DNA of 64,000 nt from Endocalyx cinctus (GCA_001600455.1 BCKC01000014.1:310001-374000); one strand, 5' to 3'; shown: positions 22,105 through 33,860, counted from the stretch's first letter. Notes: a model not told the origin generated them from the letters alone. Numbers and translations are program-made.

Positions 22105-23733
22105 ATGAATATCCCTGAAGACATGCCAAAAACTTTAGCCATCGAAAACTATGTGACGGAGAAGGAAGAACAGGTCGGAGAAGACCTACTAAACCCAGTT
22201 GAGGCTCGAGCTGAATATGTATGTATGACCGGATCTGTGATCGTTGCGACCTTCGAAATGACATGCGATGGAAAGCTAACACTTACCCTTGATTAGGTAA
22301 ACGTGTACGACCCCTTACGACCCAGAACTTGGCCCCCTAGGCAGAAATGGGTCACGACGCTTCTTCTGTCGATCATCTCTTTTCTACAGCCTGTTGCAGA
22401 AACAGGGTTGGCACCCTTAAAAACAGAAATATCGTTCGAATTTCAGATCGAGTATGAATATCAATGGATCCTAGTCAATTCGGTAATTTTGGCTGGGCTC
22501 GGTATCTCATCCATCGTACTCGCACCACTCTCCGAGGCATATGGTCGGAAGCCTGTCTTATTAGCCGGCAGCATATCCTTCACCCTCTGGAACACTACTT
22601 GCGGATCTGCACGATCACTTAATCAACTTATCGTGCTTAGACTCCTTTCCGGCTTCGGCGCATCGGTTGGTGACGCCGTTGCTGGTGGCGTACTGAGTGA
22701 CTTGTGGGAGGCTGAACAGAGGGGTAAAGCCTATGCCGTCGCTCTGATCGCACCAACACTCGGCACCGCAATAGGTCCGGTCTGCGGTGCTTTTGTATCC
22801 GAGGGCACGAACTGGCGATGGGTGTTCTGGGTCACATCCATAGCGTCAGCCGTTGCTATTATATTTACGTTTTTCTTTTATTCGGAGAGCTTCGAGCCTA
22901 AGCTAAGGCAATCTTCTTACGATCAAACTCGACACCAAGAAAGCTCCACTGGTTATAAAATGTATAATCTATCGGCAATGAGGAAGACTTTTGCCGAGAA
23001 TATTGTACCTAATCTGAAGCGTCCATTTGTAATGCTCGGAACTCAAGTAATCGTACAGCTCCTGGCCGTCTACATAGCCCTACTGTACGGTATCTTGTGG
23101 TTATATCTGTTCATATATCCACAGTTGTGGGAGCAACAGTATCATGAGAGTGTTCGAATCACGAGCCTGAATTACTTGTCTTTCGGCTTTGGTTTACTTG
23201 CAGGTGCTAACGTAGCCGGTCACTTAAGCGACTATATTTATACATCTCTTAAGGCGCGAAATGGAGGACGCGGCCGCCCGGAGTTTCGTGTGCCTACTAT
23301 GGTGATTGGCACGACCCTGACTCCTGCCGGACTTTTGTGGTGGGGATGGGCCGGAGAAGCAAGACTGCACTGGATTGTCCCCAATATCGGCAGCTTTGTT
23401 TTTGCAATGGGCGTGTATATCTGTTCTGGTTGCGTATCAGTATACACCATTGATACGTACACCACCTACGCTGCATCTGCTATTTCGACAAATCTTGTGG
23501 TACGAAGTCTTACAGCGGCACTCTTCCCGTTATTCGCGCAGTATATGTTTGATGCGCTCCGCTTTGGCTTGGCCACAACGACTTTAGCAGCTGCATTCGG
23601 AGTGACCGGAACGGTTGTTATGGCTGTGTTGTGGTACTTTGGCGCGGAACTTAGGGCGCGTAGCCCGTATTGTGCGGCAGAAGTGGGTAAAATAAACTCA
23701 GGTAATTCTATCATCACACCGGAGATTGCTTAG
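22105..23733 (+). CDS. MFS multidrug-type exporter (DHA1 family), 516 aa
   Basis: Two exons (22105-22218 and 22297-23733), 1551 bases. The first exon is a short acidic cytosolic tail, spliced AEY|VNVYDPLRPRTWPPRQKW, the family entry to helix 1. Helices 2-3 carry LAPLSEAYGRKPVLL (motif A) and LRLLSGFGASVGDAVAGGVLSDLW. Helix 5 shows the antiporter-type GTAIGPVCGAFV and NWRWVFWV. Twelve spans are seen. It is probably a proton-coupled plasma-membrane exporter of a small molecule. It is upstream of, and on the same strand as, the 2OG-oxygenase gene and a second exporter, which suggests a metabolite module. The ATG at 22105 is the first in frame after a stop. Confidence 0.92.
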
Positions 23734-24414
23734 CAAAAAGCGGTCAAGAATTTGTATCCAGGTGGATCCTGATATTGGCCGAAGTAAGAGTGTGCGTGAT
23801 TATCACCCAACCGTCCAACTTGAAGGATTTGGTGCATTGTATTATCTAGTAGGCTGTATATACAATTGCAGATGCACCAGTCATCCAATCACCCTTAACC
23901 GCTCTTGTCGATTTACAAATACTTAGATATTTAATTCCCTTAGATATTTATCAAAACACTCTCGAATTAAGATGACATCGTAGCAGTCACTGCTTTCTCC
24001 CTTCCATGATATAAAATTTATATAGTTTCCTTATTTCGTCGTTCCGTACATTAACGATAAAATGGTCGTAAAACACGCGAGATGGTGGTGGCATGCCCCT
24101 CGTAATCATTCTGGCCACAGCCTGCTCGAGGATGCATCTTCCGTTACACCGAAGGATCTTGCTTATCTCTCTATACAGATGCAATGAAACCTTCCTCGTT
24201 CAGAATTCATGTAAGTCTTACCTCCCTGCTCATCGATGACTGATTGGAGTTTGTCTTCCATGTGACACCCAAAATATAAAATCCTCGTCTACTTATTTAG
24301 GCATGATTATTTATCGTTTCATATTGTGTCCTGTGGCTTTTTTTCTCTGTTAATTCAAATAATTTCATCGGAAGGAATTTTCTCTCATCTAACTACTCGG
24401 TTCACAAATCAGCT
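23734..24414. other. intergenic, oxygenase promoter
   Basis: No gene is supported. Short frames at 23726-23926 and 23987-24184 look random. The 24290-24410 part is T-rich, as expected just upstream of the oxygenase start. Confidence 0.5.
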
Positions 24415-25583
24415 ATGGAGGTGAACATACTCGACTTCTCCAAATTTACTTCGGGAAGCGAACCTACACGTCTAAAGCTAGCACATGAGCTCGTTGAGAG
24501 TTTGAAGAACGATGGATGTGTGACGCTAACCAATGCAGTGGTTCCAGAAAATACTGTCACCAACTTCTTAAATGTGGTATGATAGTTATTAGACATAACC
24601 GTATGCTTCTCATTACCGGCTCTCTGTACTGACTCATCATTTCGGATAAATTTAATAGGCCCCTGGATTTTTTGCCGCCCCACTTGAGACGAGGACTCAG
24701 ATTGGTATTCAGGAAGGACCAGACCCCCAGCGAGGCTTTAGCAAGGTCGGCTCTGAGCAGTCTTCAAAACTCAACCAGAAAAATCTTGAGGGACATGAGA
24801 GCTGGGATAATCTCTTAGATGCCCGCGTATGTACTCAAAAACATGCTATTATATCAGCTTCATCTAATAATTTAAAAGGAACATTTTGACGCCGGACCAC
24901 CGGACGACGAACTGTTTCCCAACAAATGGCCAAGCAATGCCAATCTGCCCGGGTTCCGGGATCTTGTCGAGACTTGTTGGTATGAATTTCAAGAAAGTGC
25001 CTTGAAAATAATGGATGCGATAGAGTGTGGATTGGGAATCCCCTCCGGTGCCATGGTATCGTACTGCCAACCGGGTGCCAGCGAGATCCGCCTCAATCAT
25101 TACCCTAGGATGCCACTCAAACTCTTTGACGAGGGTACAACCAAGCGGACATGGCCTCATGCCGACTTAGGAGTCATCACATTACTATTTCAAGATGGTG
25201 TAGGTGGCTTAGAGATTGAAGATCGCTCCAGATCCACGCAGGACCAGAAAGCCTTCGTGCCCGTACTCCCTGCACGCGCTGGGGACTCACTTCAGGTCAT
25301 CTTGCTCGCTGGTGAGACCTTAGAGCGCTGGACGAATGGTACTATCCCTTCTGGAGTGCATCAGGTCGCGATGCCACAGTCGATGACATCCTCCGCAGAT
25401 AGCGAGTGCCCCCAGAGATTTTCAGGTGCCTTCTTTCTCAAGGCTAACCGAAATGCATCGGCTGCGCCGCTTGAGCATTTTGTTAACGTAAACCGCCCCG
25501 CCATGTTTGATAATGTTTCTGCATTGGAATTTCAACAGCGGATGGTGAAAAAATTATATGATCATGTGATCACTGTTGGATAA
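24415..25583 (+). CDS. 2-oxoglutarate/Fe(II)-dependent oxygenase, isopenicillin-N-synthase-like (344 aa)
   Basis: Three exons (24415-24576, 24659-24826, 24879-25583) sum to 1035 bases. The N-terminal DIOX_N-like region has VTLTNAVVPE and the APGFFAAPLETRTQIG block. The C-terminal jelly roll carries the facial triad: WPHADLG (His and Asp) and GVHQV (distal His), followed by RFSGAFFL, whose Arg binds 2-oxoglutarate. RLNHYP is also typical. Such enzymes hydroxylate, desaturate or cyclise a small molecule with O2 and 2-oxoglutarate in the cytosol. Lying between two exporters and near a UstYa-like gene, it is probably a tailoring enzyme. The product cannot be inferred. All key residues are present, so it should be active. 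Confidence 0.93.
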
Positions 25584-26829
25584 AAATTACATAAAAATAG
25601 TACTGTGGAATGGAAAAACGAAGGTGATGATAATAATGATGATAGTTAGAAGTATGAATGATTCTATTGCACATAATCATTCAGAAGTAAGACTTAAAGT
25701 TCCTACGTCTGACCTTCTAATTATCTATTTATCATTGGCCAATATCAGAACAATCATAGGGAGACTGCCGAGAACTTAGATTAAGGCTTGAGGATAGATA
25801 TAATTAACACGCGATCAAATCCCATCAGTCAACAAATTGCTCGTTATTCTAGAAAGTGGTTTACTATTTTTATTTGTCCTTTTTCGTGACCCCCTATATT
25901 CATCAAATTAGGCCGGGAAAGCCGCCCCCTAAAATGTTGTCGACCTGTTGTTGTTAAGCTCATCGGCCAGTTCAGCCGTCCTGCAAATTCTCAATATCTA
26001 AGACCGAGTCTTTAATATAGCTGGTTATGCAACCTTACCTAACGTTATTTTCGCATGTATCACAGAAGACTTCGTACGTTGGCGAATCGGAGTAATTATC
26101 GAGTAATTAGAACTAATCCACTTCATAATATAATTATATCGCTACCTCCAAAACTATTACTAAATAATTAAATGGAGTAGCTTAAACAACTAACTGGCTT
26201 TCATCGACCAGGCTCTGTCTTTGTTGTAACACGATAGTAATCCTTTGATGACAGGGTAGGCAATATAGCCTAGGTTGTTATATTTTCAAATAGTTTTTTT
26301 TTTTTTTTTTTTAATTGTTACATTATACCGACGATATGTAAAGTTCCCCCGTAACTAATGATCTGATGTTGGCGCTGTAGTTGTTCGGACCGATTGGTGT
26401 CATGATGTGATACTAAGAGGAGATATGTATACAGAGTTTACAGACTTCTCGGGTAGTTTATTGCATCAAAATTATGACGATAAGATCTGTTAACCTAATT
26501 TACATGCTGATTCCTCCTCACTTAGGGACGTAGTATCGTAGCTACTCTGCAGCTTAAACGGCGTAGGATTAAGTTACATGACTACGGTGGCTCTATTTAA
26601 TTACGACGTAGCAGAAGGATTGAAGGAAGGAGAATTATTCTCGTAAGTGCTACTTCCAGCCGAGTGTATGCGTTTTTTGTATTCCATTTTGCTTATTTGC
26701 CAAGGTACAATTGTTCTATGCATCACCTCTAAGCTGTTTTACTATTGTTGCCCCTAAAACTAATTTACATCCTTTCCTTCAATATTCACGCAGTTATCAT
26801 CCCACTCGTATTATTCTTAATAATTAAAC
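25584..26829. other. intergenic, 1.2 kb
   Basis: AT-rich with a T18 run near 26297 and no supported gene. It ends in the promoter of the second MFS gene. Confidence 0.5.
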
Positions 26830-28407
26830 ATGAAACTAACTACAGGCGAAGCTGTCGCTTCAGAAAATTCGACAGCACAGCCATCTCCGATACACTACGA
26901 GTTATTGACATACTCGAGTAATATTTTCGCTTTCTTGAATAACGATGATATTACACGTCAGAACCTATCCTTACCACCTTTACCTTCCCTTTCTCAATAC
27001 GATAGTCCTCAAAGTTGGTCCTCTGCTAGAAAGATATTCGTAACATGGTTATCATGCTCCACCACCTTTGTTACGACATATACACCCGGGGCCTACACGG
27101 CTGCGTTGCCTCAATACAAGACCATGTGGGGTGTGAGCGACATCGCCGTCTATGCGGGTCTCAGCCTCTTCACTTTCCTTTTTGCGCTCGCTCCGATGTT
27201 CTTAGCGTCCTTCTCTGAGCTAATGGGACGGCAACCAGTCTTCCTAACTGCCGGAATTATCTTTGTCATCAGCCAAATAGGCTCTGGTGTTAACTCTTCT
27301 TTCGCTGGCTTGCTAGTGACAAGAGCTTTGGCAGGTATCTCCTCTTCCGTCTTCAGCACCGTCGTCGGAGGCGTTATCAGCGATATTTACGTCGCCAGGG
27401 ATAGAAACACAGCGATGGCCATATTCACAGGAGCGGCACTGTTCGGTACGGGAATAGGACCACTCGTTTCGGCAATAATCACACAACACCTGAGTTGGCG
27501 GTGGGTATACTACCTACAGGCCATCACTTGCGGGCTGGTCGTCTTGGCACTTTTCGCGTTCTTCCCCGAGACCCGAGGTAGCATTTTACTCAGTCGCAAG
27601 GCGAGAGCACTCAATGCCTGGTACGATAGCGTAGGCGATAGTGCAATTTCTCTCGCTCCCGTGCGTTGGACAGTCACCGACGAGGAAGATCGCAGATCCG
27701 TGGGTCTTTTGATGAAGACGTCCATCGTTCGGCCGATCCAGCTTCTTTTGACCGAGAGTGTCGTCTTTTGGTTCTCTCTCTGGATGGGCTTTGCGTGGTC
27801 CATTCTGTACTTGACTCTCGAGGCCGTGCCGTTGATCTTCGAAATGGCGTATGGGTTTTCCCCACAGGCTAGTGGCCTCATATTTGCTGCAACATCTGCA
27901 GCCGCTCTGATTGGAACCTGCACAGCGGTGTTACAAGAACGAGTGATTACCAATCAGTCATATTGGTTTAACAGATTCGCCTTCAATGGCCAGCCCGAGG
28001 CACGCCTAGTTTTTGCGTGTCTGCAGAGCCTTCTCCTACCCATTGGCTTGCTATGGCTCGGAACTACCGCAAGGCCTACCATACCCTGGATTGTTCCCGC
28101 TATATCGCTAGGTTCTATCACATTAGGTATTTTCAGCATATATTTGGCTGTTTTCAACTACCTAGCAGATAGCTACCATTCTTACGCCAGCTCAGCAATA
28201 GCTGCCCAAGCTTTTACGCGTAATATTTTTGCAGCCGGTCTGCCTTTGGCTGTGAAACCTATGCTAAACTCCCCACTTGGCATCGTCGGTACGGGATCGC
28301 TTTTGGGCGGAATCGGCTTTCTTATTAGCGTAGTTCCGTGGGTACTGGTTGTTTGGGGTCCTCGGATTCGGAAGAGGAGCCGTCTAGCTATGATAGATAT
28401 GACATGA
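26830..28407 (+). CDS. MFS multidrug-type exporter (DHA1 family), 525 aa, intronless
   Basis: A single 1578-base frame. About 65 N-terminal cytosolic residues end in DSPQSWSSARKIFVTW, the DHA1 entry motif. SFSELMGRQPVFL is the motif-A loop between helices 2 and 3, and GAALFGTGIGPLVSAIITQHLSWRWVYYLQ is the motif-C antiporter region in helix 5. Twelve spans are seen. It differs clearly from the exporter at 22105, so this is not a recent duplication. It probably exports a toxic or secreted small molecule at the plasma membrane. A module with two exporters around one oxygenase suggests export of the pathway product plus self-protection. The absence of introns is unusual for this window. Confidence 0.92.
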   Translation: MKLTTGEAVASENSTAQPSPIHYELLTYSSNIFAFLNNDDITRQNLSLPPLPSLSQYDSPQSWSSARKIFVTWLSCSTTFVTTYTPGAYTAALPQYKTMWGVSDIAVYAGLSLFTFLFALAPMFLASFSELMGRQPVFLTAGIIFVISQIGSGVNSSFAGLLVTRALAGISSSVFSTVVGGVISDIYVARDRNTAMAIFTGAALFGTGIGPLVSAIITQHLSWRWVYYLQAITCGLVVLALFAFFPETRGSILLSRKARALNAWYDSVGDSAISLAPVRWTVTDEEDRRSVGLLMKTSIVRPIQLLLTESVVFWFSLWMGFAWSILYLTLEAVPLIFEMAYGFSPQASGLIFAATSAAALIGTCTAVLQERVITNQSYWFNRFAFNGQPEARLVFACLQSLLLPIGLLWLGTTARPTIPWIVPAISLGSITLGIFSIYLAVFNYLADSYHSYASSAIAAQAFTRNIFAAGLPLAVKPMLNSPLGIVGTGSLLGGIGFLISVVPWVLVVWGPRIRKRSRLAMIDMT

Positions 28408-28567
28408 TTTGCTTTTATTAAGGATAACAGGACATCTGGCAGTATACTTCACTGTTTATGTCTGACTGGAAAGATGTATTGTTATGATTCAATCCCTATT
28501 ATTTAGCTACCGTATTATTTCTAGTCTGTTATACTGCTATAATATCATACCTAAAAAGGACACATGT

Positions 28568-28834
28568 GACGGAGAAATGGGACTGAAAGGGACCTGGCTT
28601 CGGAGACGTAAAATTAAAGGGTGAAATCAAGCTTATTGACCCGGTCTAAGAGATTGACCAATACCGGAATTACGTATTACCAGCTTAGGAAGCACTATAA
28701 ATAAGGTGCTGAGCTCTCGTTCGATTTATAGAAATAGATAGTTCCCTGAGCCCTAATTTAATGAGATATTTACATAGTACATTCGATATGATTGCCAAGC
28801 TCCCAGTTCACATTCATAAGCTCTAATACTCTGA
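28568..28834 (+). repeat. dispersed repeat, module B (copy 1)
   Basis: About 270 bases closely matching 57633-57901, and matching in inverted form the part at 37995-38058. It contains a TATAAATAAGGTGC promoter-like element. Similarity was read by eye at roughly 85 percent. It may be an LTR fragment or another non-autonomous element. Confidence 0.75.
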
Positions 28835-29053
28835 TATCTAATACGGGGCCTAGTTGGTATGAGAATTCGCACCTATTTGCATATTATTGCATAATGTGAT
28901 AATTAATCAGCGGACTTTGGTAACATTTAATGAACTAGATATAAAAGTAGGTAATCTCCAAAGTTTGATGACATGCGACATTGCTACTTATAAATACCCA
29001 GAATAGTTCAAGAGGTTGGCAGTTAAGTATTTACCAGAACGAGCGACATACAG
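28835..29053. other. spacer between repeat modules
   Basis: AT-rich sequence between modules B and A in copy 1. In copy 3 the two modules lie next to each other, so this may be a later insertion or part of a longer element. Confidence 0.4.
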
Positions 29054-29191
29054 GAGGTGAGCTTGCAGCCCACAGAACGGCTTAAGTTTACAATTTTTAC
29101 TGTGCTACACAGAAAAGATAAGATATGAAAACGACAGAGGTTTTAAAGATAGTTCTATAGAGGCGTGTAGAGCAATCTTCGTAAACTCAGG
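29054..29191 (+). repeat. dispersed repeat, module A (copy 1), MITE-like
   Basis: The module begins GAGGTGAGCTTGCAGCC and ends GTAAACTCAGG. The inner part is bounded by an inverted pair, CCTGAGTTTAC (degenerate in this copy) and GTAAACTCAGG, about 112 bases apart. Other copies are at 38084-38222, 57537-57620 and, inverted, 63277-63417. Confidence 0.8.
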
Positions 29192-29308
29192 CACTCAGGC
29201 ATAGACTTTAAGTTCCATTCCCACGCTATTAAATAGTCCCATCGCCATGCTACCAGCCAAAAAAAGAAAAAAGACATCTAATCATGGTATCTATTTATCG
29301 TAGATGTT

Positions 29309-29536
29309 TCATGCGTTTTCAGTATCAGACGTCTCAGGTTCCTCGAAGTAGCTCTTGATAAAGTTGCTCCAGGCCGCAGCATTCCAGTTGCGGGAAGATG
29401 GTTCGGTGGCTGCGAGAGAGAAAAAAGGTCATATTTGAGATAATGCTCTATAGAAATTCAGAGGTAACTTACGTAAAGCTGAGGCTGAGGCCGCAAGGGC
29501 CGGAACCAGAAGAGAAATGATAAATGCGAGCTTCAT
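29309..29536 (-). CDS. small secreted peptide, 54 aa, two exons; possible precursor peptide
   Basis: Exons 29536-29473 and 29409-29309 (165 bases) are joined by a canonical 63-base intron with GTAAGT donor, branch-like TGAC and pyrimidine-rich CTCGCAG acceptor. The product starts MKLAFIISLLVPALAASASA, a textbook signal peptide with a predicted cut after ASA. A mature part of about 34 residues follows, rich in Trp, Asn, Ala and Glu (NWNAAAWSNF, then an acidic EEPETSDTEN tail) with no Cys. It is too short for usual gene finders. It lies between an exporter and a UstYa-like gene, the neighbourhood of fungal RiPP precursors. However, it lacks Kex2 KR sites and tandem cores, so it may instead be a plain secreted peptide or effector. 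Gene structure is likely; function is unknown. Confidence 0.65.
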
Positions 29537-30489
29537 GGTGACTTGTTTTTGATTCGTATGGTGTTTGATTGGTAAAATTGACTTGAAAATTTCGATGGGT
29601 AGATTTTTGTATCAAACCACGTAGAGTGTAGGGCAGTTGTAATTTATATGCTGATGAGGCTTGCGAGAATCTATGAAGATTGGTGCACACGACATTTTCA
29701 TCAATATACCCCTGTTTCTATATCTGCCTTCACCAGCTTTTGGTTGGTTCATGGAATCTACGCGGCGTCACACTCGGAACAGTCCCGTCCACCAAACCAG
29801 TCTGCTTTTCCGTAAAAAGAAGATTGCAGATATGCCGATGGGTAGTATTATATGCACATGAATCCTCCAACATTTCTTTTATCTTCAACTTCATGACATT
29901 GGTCTACCGTAAAGATTACAAATATGTATGTCGTATTTATTATGTTCTGGGCGCTTCCATGGTAAATATCACAGTTGTTAGAGTCCACCAGACCAATAAC
30001 TCGCGTATGCAGAGTTCTTTTGTTTGGCGATAGGATAACTGCATATTGAACTGCAATTTTAATTCTTGTGAGATGTTAGCAGACATACTGGCTTACAAAA
30101 GGTAGATTATAGATACAACCATGATATAACTATGATCATGAGAGGTTCATATGTATCACCAAATTGGGAAAGTGAAAGCAAAAGTAGATATCTAAAGGAA
30201 ATTGGTTATTCATTAATACAGTGATTTTATTCATTGATCCCTTACGAATGTCAACTCTACTCTAATCAGAGTACTTCCTCCTCATCTATCTCTCTATCCG
30301 CCATTTACCCCACGACTCTTTGTTTTCTCTAACCGTTAACTTTCCGAGTTGAGTATATCTCCCGAGCTTTCAGGAACAAGCTTAGGGTATCTTACTCTGA
30401 TCTGTAGCGTATCCAGAGAGAAGCCGTATTTCCCATGAGGTTTAATCTTTTCAGATCCCCTTTTCCTCACAGCATATTCTCCTTGCGCT
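29537..30489. other. intergenic, divergent promoters of the peptide and the UstYa-like gene
   Basis: No supported gene. The 0.95 kb gap serves both the peptide gene (minus) and the UstYa-like gene (plus), so common regulation is possible. Confidence 0.5.
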
Positions 30490-31641
30490 ATGTCTTATGA
30501 AAATTTCTCCCTGCGGCGCTTTCTAAACCTCATTTCTAAAAGCAACACCCCCTTTTCTTATCAAGAGGTAGGAGACAAGGAGGTTGATCCTTTTCAGTCT
30601 TCTATGAGTGAAGACTCTAGGGACAGTGATGCCTTCATCCCCGAGGAACAGCCTAACGCTCCGCCAGGCCGGTCAATATGGCAAACATCGCTACGACTCA
30701 TGCTTGAAGTAGGATTACTTCTAGCATCATTCATAATACTTTGGGTAACTTCCCATAACCCTAAGTCTCTCCACGCCAGAAACCTAGAATGTGGCAGATT
30801 GCTTGGGCAGTGGCGTATGTGCTCACAGTATTATTTATTCATGGGAATTATTTATTAACAAACTACCCCAGTTCCGGACGCGGAAGACGGTGTTGAGTAT
30901 GAAGTGCAAAAGTTCCGAGGGAGCTTTGGCTGGCAGACACCTTGGACCGGCATTGGACCCGAAGTTGATGCCGCTTGGGACAATATTACCGATGGTATGA
31001 CCTTCCTTTCTTTCTACCTCCGCCTCATAAGTCTATTGTCTTGACTTCCAATCATGTACCTAATCAACACGCTTTGGCGACTTGCATCTTCTCCGATGAC
31101 TGCAAGCCGATAATCGTACTATAGTAATAATGATGACCAAACAGGTCCTATAGGTGGCGCTATTGGTATTTCCGAAGAACAGTGGAAAGCGGTCAATGAG
31201 TATCACGAGTACCCAGTGCAGTTAGATCGAGACCATGGAACAGGCCAGTATCTGGCCAGCCTTGATGTCTTCCACCAATTACACTGCGTAGATCTCCTAC
31301 GAAAGTCGATTCACCGTGAATACTACGACCAGCACGAGGGGTCTTTTGCGGGCGCGCCTGAGTCAATTGTCCAGGGCCACCTAGAGCATTGCGTTGAGAC
31401 ACTACGTCAGACCCTAATGTGCCACGGCGATATCAGCCTGCTTACCTACAATTGGGTGGAGGGACGCTCCATGCCTTACCCTAACTTTAACACTATACAC
31501 ACATGCAAAAAGTGGGACAAAATAGTGAACTGGAACGAGCATCGCGATGTTACGGTAGAATGGGAGGATGGCATGGGCAAGAAGATGTTAAGTCCGCCAT
31601 TGAAACCTAAGGATGTAAAAGGGATGAAAACGCCTCCATGA
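30490..31641 (+). CDS. UstYa-like (DUF3328) membrane protein, 314 aa
   Basis: Three exons (30490-30814, 30872-30994, 31145-31641) total 945 bases. The layout is type II: about 70 cytosolic residues, one membrane helix (LMLEVGLLLASFIILWV), then a lumenal domain. That domain holds both family signatures, HQLHC at residues 193-197 and HLEHC at 228-232, the proposed metal-binding HxxHC pair. FHQLHCVDLLRKSI and HCVETLRQTLMC match the family well. UstYa-family proteins catalyse oxidative macrocyclisation or chlorination of RiPP and other peptides (ustiloxin, phomopsin and cyclochlorotine pathways). The neighbouring secreted peptide gene makes it a candidate modifying enzyme, but UstYa-like proteins also occur in non-peptide clusters. 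The protein is longer than many members because of its N-terminal tail. Confidence 0.92.
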
Positions 31642-32209
31642 GATACTTGTGAACTTATTCACTCATTTTCGGCTAAGACAACCGATGTACTTCTTTCCTT
31701 CGTTTTTTTCTTCTTTTAACTTGCTCTTTCCCATATAATTAGCGTATAACGTAGGGGATGGAGTTGGATTTCCGGCGCCAAGGAACGAGTGGTTGGATCG
31801 CGGTATACGCAGTGGAAAGACTGCGTGGGAAAACTTTTGCCCCTCGCTCATAGTTTTTATTGGTGTGGTACTTAATTCTTGCTTTATATTCGTCTTTTCA
31901 AAAATAGTTGTAGTTTGTAGAGGTTATTGTATGTCAGATTGGGGGTTGATACCAGTATATCGGAGTCAATCATAAGCCATCGAATCAGATTGAGTCTTAG
32001 CCGGCCATGATACTAATTAACCGTATCAGACCTTTACGCCTAACAAAGACGGGAATCCTGACACTATTTCCTCGGAAACTATGGATCAACCTCTGAAAAA
32101 AAGCTTAGTATAGGTAAAAACGAATCCGTTATCACCTATTTGGTTATAACGGTTTATTTAGTATCCACTCTCTAATAAAGCTGGTGTGAGTCTTCTTTCC
32201 GCGCTCGCA
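31642..32209. other. intergenic with a short repeat shared with 46645-46700
   Basis: No gene. About 45 bases at 32110-32160 match 46650-46697 with a few differences (see the repeat entries). Confidence 0.5.
32108..32158 (+). repeat. short dispersed repeat family 2, copy 1
   Basis: An AACGAATCCGTTAT...GGTTATAACGGTTTAT block is nearly identical to the block at 46650-46697. The pattern TCCGTTAT...ATAACGG is an imperfect inverted repeat, suggesting the end of a mobile element. Confidence 0.6.
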
Positions 32210-33860
32210 CGGCCCTAGTGGTTCTTACGGATTTAATAATCATATTCGCCGTGAATTGGGTCGTGGCGCGCCGTACTTCCCCGACTCGATCTGGCTTCCC
32301 TATAATAATTACAGCGGCCCAAGTGGCAACGCCTGTGGGACTTCCAGGGAAAACGAGAGACCGGAGCCAGCTTGTTTCCTAACCATCCCTACACCATCCG
32401 ATATGCTGGATCTGAGCAGATAGTCTATCCCTCGTCGGCCTTTGATGAGGTTAAATATTTGCCTGTTAGCCAAGAATCGTTGATGGAATATTTCTCATGC
32501 TGCTTCTCTGACGGTTAGTACTTTCTAGGCCGTGAGAATGGCGCGGTTCGTGTAACACTCGGAGCCGATATAGCGCGGCCACTTCCCACGCGCGTGCATG
32601 AACGTCAAGATCTGGCGCGAGACGCATTCACCCGTATCATTTGGCGAGATAAGTAGTAGAAGAGCGTACGTCTATACACGACCATTCATAAATTGGTGGC
32701 TATCATGAATGCTTCTGCGTTAGTAGGGTCTGAGCTGGGAAATAAGACCTAGTGGCTGAATAGTTTCGACATGTTCGTCTACTCGGCGATGTTCGCCATT
32801 GCTATTCCTAATGCAGTACTGCGCTTATAGTCGCAGCATTGTGGCTCGACAAGTGCCTTAGGCACCTATCAAAGCCTCTAGGTGTATATAAGGAGAGCCT
32901 TCGACTATCCTTATACTATAACAACCCTTAATGAGTGTGCTCAGTATTATCAGTATTTAATCTTCAGCTCGTTGTCTGAAGACTTAGCGAGCGTTAGCGA
33001 CATAGATACAAGCTCCCCACTTCGTTTTAGTCGTCTTACGTCCTGTGGTGAATTATTTTTCATTTGGGACAATTTGATTTCTGCACTAGACACTGAAGAG
33101 AATGGCACACACCGTAGTAGAGAAAGACTTCCGCGAGTATCGTGCGAGGCGAAACTCAGAAATAGCGCCCCGTGGAAAGGAAGCGACTAATAAGTTTAGA
33201 TTGGGAATATTCCTGGCGACTCGGTATAGACCCGAGGATTGTAATACGGATCGTCTAGCCCACGACTTTATCGTCGCAATGTTCGAGTCAACGCCGTCCA
33301 CCACATGCACTTTGTATTCAATTCTCACCGAATTTATTTTCCGAGCAGATCTGACAGACAAGCTACACACTTAAGTAAAAGAAAACGTATTCAACCGTTA
33401 CTTAACAACGTCTCGACTAGGCGAGCTGCGTAATATGGGTTCTTATGCGTGAAGCTACGAGGATAAACATCTTTAGCTGTAGTAAGTTTTCGCTTGCCTT
33501 GAATTTCCCCGCTCCACATCACTGCTTCTTAGGCTAACCACCATAACGCTCTCATGCATTGGACATATTCAGGAGAGAGATGAGACCGATCAAGCTATCC
33601 ATTGGTCCAGAGGTGCTGACTGACGCCATTATCTATCGATGCATATAATATGGTCAGGTCTCGAGCCAGATGGTGAGACCCTGAGAAATTCAATCGTAAG
33701 TTTTTTTTTTTTTTTTTTTTTTCACTTTTTGGACAGCCAACGGCAGCCCAAAAACGAGAATTTGAGTGGATTTACCAACCTAGATTCCAATATGCCGGGC
33801 TGGGGAAGTGGCCTCCAGGCATGTAATAATTATAGAGACGAAAGCACACTATATTGATAC
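32210..33860 (+). pseudogene. heavily decayed cytochrome P450
   Basis: A P450 can be traced in order through the region. A membrane anchor (TDLIIIFAVNWVVARR) is near 32220. EQIVYPSSAFDEVKYLP lies near 32415, and GADIARPLPTRVHERQDLAR near 32560. KLVAIMNASALVGSELGN follows near 32690. The I-helix-like LAHDFIVAMFESTPSTT is near 33260 and TSRLGELRNMGSY near 33405. A heme-loop remnant, GWGSGLQAC, lies near 33800. The main frame around 32400-32880 is broken by several TAG codons (for example 32654-32659), and later blocks need frame changes. It belongs to the same broad P450 type as the pseudogene at 36210. The residual motifs make identity clear and loss of function certain. Confidence 0.82.

Noticed and set aside
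29309..29536. Peptide as a classic multi-core RiPP precursor
   Set aside because: There are no tandem core repeats and no KR or KK processing sites, so the classic ustiloxin-type model does not apply; only a looser precursor hypothesis is kept.
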